Assembly (NCBI GenBank): GCA_018266105.1
Contig: JAFEBA010000003.1
Span: forward strand, 20,260 to 84,259
Origin: a bacterium
GTDB lineage: Bacteria > Vulcanimicrobiota > Xenobia > Xenobiales > JADMJV01
Length of the DNA: 64,000 bases
Direction: 5' to 3'
The notes below the pieces were generated by a model that searched no databases, was not told the DNA's origin, and saw only the letters and a program-made list of their open reading frames with translations. Shown here piece after piece: positions 34,368 through 44,400 of this stretch; within the stretch, counting starts at the first letter, position 1; each line of letters opens with the position of its first letter. The position numbers were made by a program, and so were the translations under genes.

Positions 34368-35381
34368 ATGCAGACTCGAAAAGGCGATGTAATCGTGATT
34401 GGAGGCGGCCTGGAAGGCGCCCTGATCGCACGCGCCCTGCATCGAGCGGGTCAGAAGGTGATTCTTTTAGAGCTGGGCCGCCCCCGCGACCCGGAGACCC
34501 CCTACGACCGCTGGGTGAGTTCACCGTTTCTTTATTCCGCCACCCACTGGGAGTGGATCCAGCGCAGTCTGCCGTTCTGGAGCGAGGAGTCAGCGCTTTT
34601 CTTCCAGGACGGGGCGGCGCTGGCCCCCCGGGAAACGCCATCCTGGGAGCGACTGGTGCAGTCTTGCGAGAGCCATCGCGTAAAAGGACCGGCTCTGGAG
34701 GGCGAACTTTTTCCTGAATTCAAACTGGACTCACAAATGGGCTCGATCTATCTGGAAAAGCTGCCGTTTTTGCAGGTGCAAGGCATCGCCGAACGCATCT
34801 GGCTTCAGCTGCAGCGAGACGGAGCCGACCCTTGCGCGGACACGGAGGTGCGGCAGATCGACTGGGAACACGAGTGGCCCACGGCCGTAACCCGGGACAC
34901 CATCTACCGGGCCCGCCGGCTGATCCTCACCGCGCCCAAGCTGTTTCACAATGAAGCACACAGCTTCAAGCAGATCTGGTTGCAAGGCCAACCTCAGCTG
35001 GAAGTTCGCCGGCCCCAACAGCGGCCAGCCTTGTGGATTCACTACGCCAAAGCGCCTCTCTATCTATGGCCCGGTCCTGAGCACTGGGGCTGGGTGCGTC
35101 TGCACGAGGCCGAAGAGGGCGAAGAGCGCTTCTTACGGGGCGTTCCAGGGCGCTGGCTGAGCTGTGGCCTGCAGGACCTGGCCACCTATGAACTGCGCGT
35201 GGACCGACCGGCCCTGGGCTTTCACCCCTGGCGTCAAGATTGCCTGTGGATGAGCCGCCAGGGACAACAGAACTGGCCCTGGTTTCCGCAGTTACTGGAA
35301 AAAGTCATCGACCCGCAGCAAAGCCTGCAGGAGTTTCTGCCCGAGAGGCCCCTCGAGTCAGCCGGCCCCCGCCCGGCTTAG
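34368..35381 (+). CDS. FAD-dependent oxidoreductase of the DAO type
   Basis: 337 residues. The N-terminal dinucleotide-binding motif is VIVIGGGLEGALIARALHRAG with the downstream acidic strand end ILLELG, typical of D-amino-acid-oxidase/glycine-oxidase-type flavoproteins. The middle is the substrate domain, rich in Trp and aromatic residues, and a second nucleotide-contact segment follows (ARRLILTAPK). The substrate is unknown. It ends 11 bases before the convergent ATP-grasp gene. Confidence 0.7.
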   Translation: MQTRKGDVIVIGGGLEGALIARALHRAGQKVILLELGRPRDPETPYDRWVSSPFLYSATHWEWIQRSLPFWSEESALFFQDGAALAPRETPSWERLVQSCESHRVKGPALEGELFPEFKLDSQMGSIYLEKLPFLQVQGIAERIWLQLQRDGADPCADTEVRQIDWEHEWPTAVTRDTIYRARRLILTAPKLFHNEAHSFKQIWLQGQPQLEVRRPQQRPALWIHYAKAPLYLWPGPEHWGWVRLHEAEEGEERFLRGVPGRWLSCGLQDLATYELRVDRPALGFHPWRQDCLWMSRQGQQNWPWFPQLLEKVIDPQQSLQEFLPERPLESAGPRPA

Positions 35382-35392
35382 ACGTCCAGATT

Positions 35393-36574
35393 CTAGGCGG
35401 GGCGGTCGCCGCCCGTGCCAATGGCCAGAAAATCGTCGGCAAAGCGATGCTGGTAGGCCTCCAACAGCCGATCCACACGCTTGCTGTCTTTGCTGGCCAC
35501 GGTCATGGCCAGATGGTAATCCCAAACATGGGACCAGGTGACTTCCACGTCATCATACTCAGAGAGGTCGGGAGTCTTCTGCCGGGTCAGGCACACCAAA
35601 AGTCCACCCTGCAGATCTTTGCTGGCCTTGACCTTGTAAGGCTTGCCGGCGGCGGCGGCCAGCTCCACGCGGGCCCATTCAATCCAAAGATCCACACCCC
35701 GAGTCTCCTTGACCAGAGCATCGATGTGAGCACCGCCCACTCGGGCGGCGATCTCCAGGAAGTAGATGGAGCCATCTTCGGCCTCGATAAATTCGGCGTG
35801 GGTGACCCCGTGCTCGAGGCGCAAAGCCTTGATGAGCTGTTCGTTTTGCTTGTGAACCTTGTCGTAGGTGGGATCTTTCTTCTCGATGGTGCGCGAGGAG
35901 AAGACACCGCCGTCACGCCAGATGGAGAAAGGCGTTTTGCCATAGCGGTGGGCCGAAGAGAAGACCAGTTTGCCGTTCCAGACAATCCCGTCCACGTGCA
36001 GAATATTGCCTTTCACAAAGCGCTCAACCAGGTAGTGGGACTGGTCGTCGCCCAGCTCTTCCACGGCCGCCCAGAGTTCGCGTTCATTCTCGAGTTTGCG
36101 CATCTTGACCGAGCCAGACTCGGCGCGGGGTTTGAGAATCCAGGGGGCAGGCACGGTCTGAGCAAACTTCTTCAGGCGCGAATGGGGCAGCACTGAACAG
36201 AACCCGGGCACCGGGACGCCCGCCTGATCGGCCTCGATACGCATCAGCAGCTTATCGCGGAATCGAGCCGCGTCCGACACACCCGTGCCCGGGATGCGGA
36301 AGTGCTCGCGCAATTGAGCACAGATATCCACGACATATTCGTCGATCGGAAGAATGGCCCCAAAGTCGCGGCTGCGAGCCAGGTAACCCACGGCTTTGCG
36401 CACCTCTTCGAAGTTGTCGATCTTGTGCACACAGAATCGTTCATTGACGCAGGTCGGCCAGGGTTCGTTGTAGACCTCCTGGGTGGTGACCAAAACGATG
36501 TGGCAACCCAGTCGGGCTAATTCCTCAAGAAATTTCACGCCTTTATAGAAACTGGCTACACAAAGTACGGTCAC
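35393..36574 (-). CDS. ATP-grasp enzyme (carboxylate-amine/thiol ligase type)
   Basis: 393 residues from GTG 36574, chosen because GGGAGG lies about ten bases upstream and the Rossmann-like TVLCVASFYKG begins there; the frame stays open 33 codons upstream without protein-like sequence. The ATP-grasp fold is supported by PAPWILKPRAESGSVKM (phosphate-binding loop) and the metal-binding region IYFLEIAARVGGAH, where the usual Asn is Ala. It would form an amide or thioester from ATP and a carboxylate. It is transcribed divergently from the lipid synthase operon, sharing the 216-base spacer, but a link is unproven. Confidence 0.75.
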   Translation of the reverse strand: MTVLCVASFYKGVKFLEELARLGCHIVLVTTQEVYNEPWPTCVNERFCVHKIDNFEEVRKAVGYLARSRDFGAILPIDEYVVDICAQLREHFRIPGTGVSDAARFRDKLLMRIEADQAGVPVPGFCSVLPHSRLKKFAQTVPAPWILKPRAESGSVKMRKLENERELWAAVEELGDDQSHYLVERFVKGNILHVDGIVWNGKLVFSSAHRYGKTPFSIWRDGGVFSSRTIEKKDPTYDKVHKQNEQLIKALRLEHGVTHAEFIEAEDGSIYFLEIAARVGGAHIDALVKETRGVDLWIEWARVELAAAAGKPYKVKASKDLQGGLLVCLTRQKTPDLSEYDDVEVTWSHVWDYHLAMTVASKDSKRVDRLLEAYQHRFADDFLAIGTGGDRPA

Positions 36575-36789
36575 GGCACGCGAACCTCCCGATGATTTGG
36601 CCGGAAGCATTTGCTTTCGCCCCAAAGGGAACCTTCTGAAAAAATTTTCTGAGCCCATGCAATAAACCGGCAATCAAATCCGTTATGCTTCATGCTTGCC
36701 CGAAGAAGTCCGGTTTTGTACCGCGTGAAGCGGGTAATAGCGCTTGACCCTGTGCCCAAGGGGCACGGGAACAAGCATGGAGGCCGGAG
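36575..36789 (+). promoter_or_regulatory. Control region and 5' leader of the lipid synthase operon
   Basis: No gene is seen in this 215-base divergent spacer. Two hairpins precede the start: CCGC-N5-GCGG (36721-36733) and GTGCCC-N3-GGGCAC (36752-36766), followed by GGAGG/CGGAG (36780-36789). An A/T tract (36638-36650) could be an UP-like element. I find no -35/-10 pair with good spacing, so the start site is unassigned; TATGCT at 36684-36689 is one weak -10 candidate. Confidence 0.4.
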
Positions 36790-38412
36790 ATGACGACAAC
36801 AATGACCCAGTCCACGTGTCAGGGCTGGTGGCAAGCGCAAGAAAACGGTAAGGAATCGGGCGACCTGGCCCAGGCCTTATTGCATGTGAACGATCCCGTT
36901 TTCCTCCTGGAAGACCTCAAAGTGGCTCAAGGAGGCTCGGTCAGCTTCGGTGGTCAGAGCCAGGGCAAGAAGATTCTGGCTTTTGCCCCCGCCCTTCATC
37001 CCTCCGCACTGGGCGATCAGGAATTTCGCCGCGTTCACGGATTGCAGTATGCCTACGTGCAGGGTGCGATGGCCAACGGCATCGCCAGCGAGGAACTGGT
37101 GGAAGCCACAAGCGCGGCCGGTGGTCTCGGCTTTTTCGGAGCCGCCGGGTTGGACCCTAAACGCGTAGAGAAGGCCATTGACCGCCTGCAGGCCAACCTG
37201 GGCGAGAAACCCTTCGGATTCAACTTCATCCACAGCCCTTCTGAGCCCGACCTGGAAGCGGCCATCGCCGACCTCTACATCCGCCGGGGCATCCGCCGGA
37301 TTGAAGCGGCCGCCTTCTTGGGGCTGACCCTGCCGCTGGTGAAGTATCGCCTGGCCGGCATCCATCGTGGCCCGGATGGCTCGATCGTGACTCCGAACCA
37401 GGTCTTCGCCAAGATTTCCCGGGTGGAGGTCGCCACCAAGTTCCTCACCCCGGCTCCCGAGAAGATGCTGGCTCAGCTGGTGGAACAAGGCTTCCTGACG
37501 GCGGAGCAGGCCGAACTGGCGGCCCAGATCCCGGTGGCCGAGGACATTACGGCCGAAGCCGACTCAGGTGGACACACCGACAACCGTCCCGCCGTCTGCC
37601 TGATTCCCACCATGATCGCACTGCGCGATCAGTTGCAGGCCAAGTTCAAGTATGCGCGCAAACCCCGGGTCGGCGCCGCCGGCGGCTTCGCCACCCCCTA
37701 TTCGGTCTGCGCCGCCTTCGCCATGGGCGCGGGCTTTGTGGTCACCGGCTCGGTCAATCAGAGCTGCGTGGAGTCCGGCAGCTCGGACATCGTGCGCGGA
37801 ATGCTGGCCCAGGCCCGCCAGGCTGACGTAGCGATGGCTCCCGCCGCGGACATGTTTGAAATGGGCGTAAACGTTCAGGTTCTCAAGTGGGGAACAATGT
37901 TTCCGGTGCGCGCCAAGAAACTTTATGAGCTTTACCGGCGTTATGATAGCCTGGAAGCCCTTCCCCAAGCCGATCGGGCCACTTTGGAGAAGGATTACTT
38001 CAGAAACACGCTCGAGCAGGAGTGGGAAAGCACCCGCGCTTTCTTCGCTCAACGCGATCCTCGTCAGAATGAGCGGGCCGACAAAGATCCCAAACACAAG
38101 ATGGCGCTGGTGTTCCGTTCCTACTTAGGACGGGCCTCGCGCTGGGCCAATGCAGGCCTGGAAGACCGAAAGGTCGATTACCAGATCTGGTGCGGCCCGG
38201 CCATGGGCGCCTTCAACGAATGGGCCAAGGGCTCCGAGCTGGAAAAAGCGGAAAATCGCCGCGCCGGCCTGGTGGCCCACAACCTGATGCTGGGGGCGGC
38301 CGTGCTCACTCGGGCCAACTACCTGCGTCAGCAGGGCGCTGACCTGCCTGAAGAAGCCACAACGTTTCAACCAATGACTAAAGACCAAATCAGTGCAATC
38401 TTGGGAGCCTAG
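36790..38412 (+). CDS. pfaD: PfaD-type enoyl reductase of the lipid synthase
   Basis: 540 residues, the normal PfaD length. It is a TIM-barrel, FMN-dependent enoyl reductase related to 2-nitropropane dioxygenase. Family signatures are clear: QYAYVQGAMANGIASEELV near the start, AAFLGLTLPLVKYRLAG in the middle, VTGSVNQSCVESGSSDIVR (flavin region), and MAPAADMFEMGVNVQVLKWGT. It reduces enoyl-ACP during chain extension by the PfaA/PfaC proteins. It comes first in the operon, whereas many bacterial clusters have it last. ATG 36790 has GGAGG upstream; pfaA follows after nine bases. Confidence 0.93.
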   Translation: MTTTMTQSTCQGWWQAQENGKESGDLAQALLHVNDPVFLLEDLKVAQGGSVSFGGQSQGKKILAFAPALHPSALGDQEFRRVHGLQYAYVQGAMANGIASEELVEATSAAGGLGFFGAAGLDPKRVEKAIDRLQANLGEKPFGFNFIHSPSEPDLEAAIADLYIRRGIRRIEAAAFLGLTLPLVKYRLAGIHRGPDGSIVTPNQVFAKISRVEVATKFLTPAPEKMLAQLVEQGFLTAEQAELAAQIPVAEDITAEADSGGHTDNRPAVCLIPTMIALRDQLQAKFKYARKPRVGAAGGFATPYSVCAAFAMGAGFVVTGSVNQSCVESGSSDIVRGMLAQARQADVAMAPAADMFEMGVNVQVLKWGTMFPVRAKKLYELYRRYDSLEALPQADRATLEKDYFRNTLEQEWESTRAFFAQRDPRQNERADKDPKHKMALVFRSYLGRASRWANAGLEDRKVDYQIWCGPAMGAFNEWAKGSELEKAENRRAGLVAHNLMLGAAVLTRANYLRQQGADLPEEATTFQPMTKDQISAILGA

Positions 38413-38421
38413 GGTAAGAGA

Positions 38422-41400
38422 ATGAGTAAGAAAAACCACACCGCCGATTCCATTGCCATTGTTGGCATGGCCGCGATGTATCCGAAATCACCGGACCTGA
38501 AGGGCTTCTGGCACCTGATCCGGGCCGGAGTGGACGGAATCACCGAGATTCCCAAAACTCACTGGCGCCCCGAAGACTACTTCGACGCCAATCAGAAGGC
38601 GCCGGACATGACCTACTGTCAGCGTGGTGGTTTCTTGCCGGCTCATCGCTTCGACCCGACCGAGTTTTCGCTACCGCCCACCGTGCTGGAAGCCACCGAC
38701 ACCAGCCAGCTGCTGGGCCTGGTGGTCGCCAAAGCCGCTTTGGAAGACGCCGGCTATGGCGCCAACAAAGAATTCAAGCGCGACACGACCAGCGTCATCC
38801 TGGGCGTCACCGGCACCCTGGAACTGGTGGTTCCGCTGGGCGCCCGTTTGGGTCATCCGATCTGGCGCAAGGCCCTGATTGAGTCCGGTCTGGCTCCCGA
38901 GCTGGTGGAAGAGGTGATGGGACGCATCGCTGAGGGCTACGTGCCCTGGCAGGAAAACTCGTTCCCCGGACTGCTGGGCAACGTGGTGGCCGGCCGCATC
39001 GCCAACCGTCTGGACCTGCACGGCACCAACTGCGTGGTCGACGCCGCTTGCGCCAGTTCACTCTCGGCCGCCCACCTGGCCATGCTTGAGCTCTCGACCG
39101 GGAAGGCCGATATGGTCATTACCGGCGGGGCCGACACCTTCAACGACATCTTCATGTATATGTGTTTCTCGAAGACTCCGGCCCTGTCCGCCAGCGGAAA
39201 GATCCGGCCCTTCTCGGAAGCCTCCGACGGCACCCTGATCGGAGAAGGCCTGGGCATGGTGGTGCTCAAGCGCCTGTCCGACGCCAAAGCCGATGGCGAC
39301 CGCATCTACGCCGTAGTCAAGGGCGTAGGCACGGCTTCGGACGGAAATTCCGGCGCCGTCTACGCGCCTGACTCTAAGGGCCAGGCCCGCGCCTTGCGTG
39401 ACGCCTACGAGCGGGCCGGCGTTTCTCCCAACCAGATCCGGCTCGTGGAAGCTCACGGCACCGGCACCAAGGTGGGTGACGTAGTTGAATTCGAGGGCTT
39501 GCGCAGCGTCTACGCTCCGGTTTCGGGCGACAAGAAGCAGTACGTAGCTCTGGGCACGGTCAAATCTCAGGTGGGCCACACCAAGGCCGCAGCCGGTTCA
39601 GCCAGCCTGATCAAGGCCGCCCTGGCGCTATATTATAAGGTGTTCCCGCCCACCCTGGGAGTGGAAAAGCCCAATCCCAAGATGAACATCGAAGACAGCC
39701 CCTTCTATATTAACAACGAGGCCCGTCCCTGGGTGAGCGAAGCCGGTCAGCCCCGTCGGGCCGCCCTCTCCAGCTTCGGCTTTGGCGGCTCCAACTTCCA
39801 TATGGTGCTGGAAGAAGCCCAAGCCGATCGACCTGAAGTGGCCTGGGACGGAAGCTTGCGCCTCTGGGCCGAGTCAAACACAAGCCCGGCCCTGCTTTCT
39901 CAGGCACTCAAAACCAGCGCCGACAAACTGCCCGAGGAACTCAACGACCAGGCTCGCCTGGCTCACCAGCGTAGCGCTGAATTTGATTGCAAGGCAGCGG
40001 CCCGCTGCGTGATCGTCTGGAACACCGAGAAATCGCTGAAAGAACTGCTGTTACAGGCTTCTCAGTTGGTGCACGAGGGCAAAGCCAGCGAAGGTCCGGA
40101 AATCTTCTATGCTCCCGGCAGCGAGGCCGGTAAAGTCGTATTCATGTTCCCCGGCCAGGGTTCACAGTACGTCAACATGGGCCGAGAACTGGCCTGTATC
40201 TTCCCTGAGGTGCTCGAATCCATTGAGCGAAGCGACAAGCACTCGCCCGAAGGCCAGCCGCTCAGCGCCAGGATGTATCCTCCGCCCACCTTTAACGAAG
40301 AGCTGAAGAAGCAGCGCGAGGAAGCTCTGACCGCCACCAACTGCGCCCAGCCCGCTCTGGGGGCGCTCAACCGCGGCGTCTACGAGATTCTTTCTCAGCG
40401 CTTTGGGCTGACCCCCGATTTCACCTGCGGCCACAGCTACGGTGAACTGTGCGCCCTCTACGCGGCCGGAGTCTACGACGCGGACGCCCTGTGTAAGGTA
40501 TCCTTCTTACGCGGCGAGCTCATGGCCAAAGGCGATGGCGGCCGCGGCGGAATGGCGGCCGTGACCGCCCCGCTGGAGAAGGTTGAGGCCATCCTGCCTG
40601 AGTTGGGTCCGGAAGTGGTCATTGCCAACCGCAACAGTCCTGGCCAGTGCGTGCTCTCGGGCACCAAGGAAGCCGTCAAGGCGGCCACCGTCAAGCTCAA
40701 AGAGCACGGCATGCGGGCCATTCCGCTCCAGGTCGGAGCAGCTTTCCACAGCCCGCTGGTGGCCAGCGCAGAATCGCCTTTCCGCAAAGGTCTGGACGAA
40801 GTCAAGTTCGGCAAGACCAATCTGCCCGTCCTGGCCAACAAAACCGCTCAGGATTACCCGACCGACGCCAAGAAAATGAAGGACCTGCTGGCCAATCAGC
40901 TGGTTTCTCAGGTCAACTGGGTCTCCCAGGTGGACGAACTTTATGGACGTGGCGCCCGAACCTTCGTGGAAGTCGGACCCAAGAACGTGCTGACCAAGCT
41001 GGTGGGAGCCTGTTTGAAGGGTAAGGAACACAAGGCCATAGCTCTTGACGCCTCGGGCGGCAAGACCGGCCTGATGGACCTTGCTCAAGGCCTGGCACAT
41101 CTGGCCGCTCTGGGTCTGCCCGTACACTTGGGCCAATGGGAAACGGCTCCGGCCGAAGGGCGCAAACGCAAAATGACAGTGGAACTGACGGGCGCCAACT
41201 ACCGCTCGCCCCAGTCCAAGAAAACGGTGGCCGCCCGCGCCCCGGGCAGCGTCAATGTATTGCCCCCCGTTGGCGCCAAAGCGACCGCCCCCGTGACCCC
41301 GCCTCCCCAGTCGGTAGCCCCCGCTCCCGCGCCTGCGGCAGCCAAACCCGCTCCCGCCCCGGTGGCGGCAGCCCCGGTTGTAGCTCCCGCACCTGTGGTG

Positions 41401-44400
41401 GCGGCCCCGGTGGTTTCGCAGGAGGCTGTGCGCGAAGTGCACTCCAGCCTGCTGGCCATTCAGGCTTTGCAGCAGCAGGCGGCCCAGGCCCATCATCGCT
41501 TCCTGGAAACCCAGGAGACCACCATGAAAACCTTCCAGGCTCTGGTGCAGAACCAGCAGTCCCTGATGCAGCGTCTGCAAAGCGGACAGGCTCCGGCTGC
41601 CGTGCACGTGCCGGCTCCGGCCGTGGCTCCGCCGCCGCGCCCGGCCGCCATCACCCCTGCCGCTCCGGCTCCAGCCCCGGTGGCTCCCCGAGCCGCAGTT
41701 CCGGCTCCGGCCCCGGCCCCGGCCCCGGTGGCCAAAGCCCCAGCTCCCGTTGCCCCTGCCCCTAAGCCTGCCGCCAGCGGCGTCAGCACGGCGGTGCTGG
41801 CGGTTGTGTCCGACAAAACCGGATATCCGGTGGAAATGCTCAACCTGGATATGGATCTCGAGGCCGACCTCGGCATCGACTCCATCAAGCGCGTGGAAAT
41901 CCTGGCCGCGGTTCAGGAAAAGCAGCCTCAGCTGGCGGCCGTTCCTTCCGATCAGATGGGCTCGCTGCGCACCCTGCGCGAGGTCGTTAACGCCTTTGGA
42001 GCCAGCGACACGGCCAGTCCGGCCGCGGCCCCGGCCGCAGCTGCCCCCTCGCCCGGTGTATCCAAAGCCCTGCTGGAGGTCGTGGCCGAGAAAACCGGCT
42101 ATCCGGTGGAGATGCTCAACCTGGAGATGGATCTCGAGGGTGACCTGGGCATCGACTCCATCAAGCGGGTCGAAATCCTGGCCGCTATTGAGGAAAAAGT
42201 TCCGGGCCTGCCCAAGGTCGCTTCGGACCAGATGGGTTCCTTGAGAACTCTGGGACAGATTGTGAGCGCCTTTGGTGCGGTGGCCGCCCCCTCGGTCCCC
42301 TCCGCCCCAGCCCCCGGTGTGTCCAACGCCTTGCTGGAAGTCGTGGCCGAGAAAACCGGCTACCCGGTGGAGATGCTCAACCTGGAAATGGATCTCGAGG
42401 CCGACCTCGGCATCGACTCCATCAAACGGGTTGAGATCCTGGCCGCCATCGAAGAGAAGGTGCCCGGACTGCCCAAGGTGGCCTCCGACCAGATGGGTTC
42501 GCTCCGAACCCTGGGCCAGATCGTGAGCGCCTTTGGCGCTGTGGCCGCGCCCAACCAGGCGCCAGCCCCGGCCGCCTCAGGCAACAACGTCTCGGGCGCT
42601 TTGATGCAGGTGGTGGCCGAGAAGACCGGCTATCCGGTGGAGATGCTCAACCTGGAGATGGATCTGGAAGCCGACCTCGGCATCGACTCCATCAAACGCG
42701 TTGAAATCCTGGCCGCCATCGAAGAGAAGGTGCCCGGGCTACCCAAGGTGGCCTCCGACCAGATGGGTTCGCTCCGAACCCTGGGCCAGATCGTGAGCGC
42801 TTTCGGGGCCGTCCCCAGCGCTCACGCGCCCGTGGCCGCTGGCGGTAACGTGTCCGCGGCCCTGATGCAGGTGGTGGCCGAGAAAACCGGCTATCCGGTG
42901 GAGATGCTCAACCTGGAGATGGATCTGGAAGCCGACCTCGGCATCGACTCCATCAAACGCGTTGAGATCCTGGCCGCCATCGAAGAGAAAGTGCCCGGAC
43001 TACCCAAGGTGGCCTCCGACCAGATGGGTTCGCTCCGAACCCTGGGCCAGATCGTGAGCGCTTTTGGCGCTTCTGCCGCGGCTCCGCTCGTCCATGCTAC
43101 CCCCGCTCCGGTTCAAAATACCGGCAATATCCTGGCCATCGTGGCCGAGAAAACCGGCTATCCGGTGGACATGCTGAACCTGGATATGGACCTGGAAGCC
43201 GATCTGGGCGTGGACAGCATCAAGCGGGTCGAGATTCTGGCCGCCATTCCTGAGGCCGCCAATATCCCGGCCGACCACGTGGGTAGCTTGCGCACTCTGC
43301 GACAGATCGTGGAAGCCCTGGGTGGACCGGCTCCGGCTGCGCCAGCCAGCGCCACCAGCGCAGGCCTCAACACCAGTAACCTGCTCCAGATTGTAGCCGA
43401 GAAAACCGGCTATCCGGTAGAAATGCTCAACCTGGACATGGACCTGGAAGCCGACCTGGGCGTCGACAGCATCAAGCGTGTGGAGATTCTGGCCGCCGTG
43501 CCGGAAGCCAGCGCCCTGCCGGCCGACCGGGTAGGCAGCCTGCGTACCCTCAGGCAAATTGTCGAGGCCATCGGCGTTCCCACCACCGCTGGCTCTGCCC
43601 CGGTGGCCGCGCCGGTCGCGGCCGCCAGCAGCAGGTTAGAGCGCCGCATTCTGCTGGCCACCGCCCTGCCGCCCCTCAATAACGGCAAGCCCTTCCCACT
43701 CAGTAAGGGCTCCAAGGTGATGATCTTCGCACCCAAGGACAATGGCCTGGCCGGAACACTGGCGGCCGAGTTCAAAAAACTCGGACTCCAGGTAACCGAC
43801 AAGCCCGAATCGGACCTGGCTGGCCTGTTCTTGGTTGAGAGCCCGCTGCGCGAAAGCTTCCAAACCGTGCGCAGCGCCGCCGCAGCCCTGCGAGCCCAGA
43901 AAGGCATGCTTGTCAGCGTGGCTCGCATGGACGGACGTTTTGGTCTGACCGGACACTTCCAGGCGCCCGAAAGCGGCGCATTGACCGGCCTGCCCAAGAC
44001 GGCTGCTCACGAGTGGCCGGAAGTGACCTGCCGGGCTTTTGATGTGGACCACACCTGGCGCGACGACAAAGCCGTGGCCAACAAATTGATTCAGGAGATC
44101 TCGCACGGCGGTCCGCTGGAACTGGGCCTTACGGCTGGTCAGCGCTTCGCCCTGGAGACTCCCCTGGAAGAAGTGACCGTCACCAAGCCGATCTTTAGCA
44201 AAGGCGACGTGGTGCTGGTCACCGGCGGCGCCCGTGGCGTCACCGCCGCCACTGTAATTGCCCTGGCCAAATCCTGTCAGCCCACCCTCGTTCTGCTGGG
44301 CCGCTCGCCCCTGCCGGCTGAAGAGCCGGCCTGGGCACGCGGGCTAACCCAGGATGGCGCTCTCAAGAAAGCGATCCTGCAGCACGAGTTCAACGGCAAA

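Noticed and set aside
40507..41607. Long open frames on the strand opposite the lipid synthase genes and other GC-rich genes
   Set aside because: They mirror the codon bias of the real genes and have low-complexity His/Gly/Gln-rich translations; the sense strand has conserved domains throughout.
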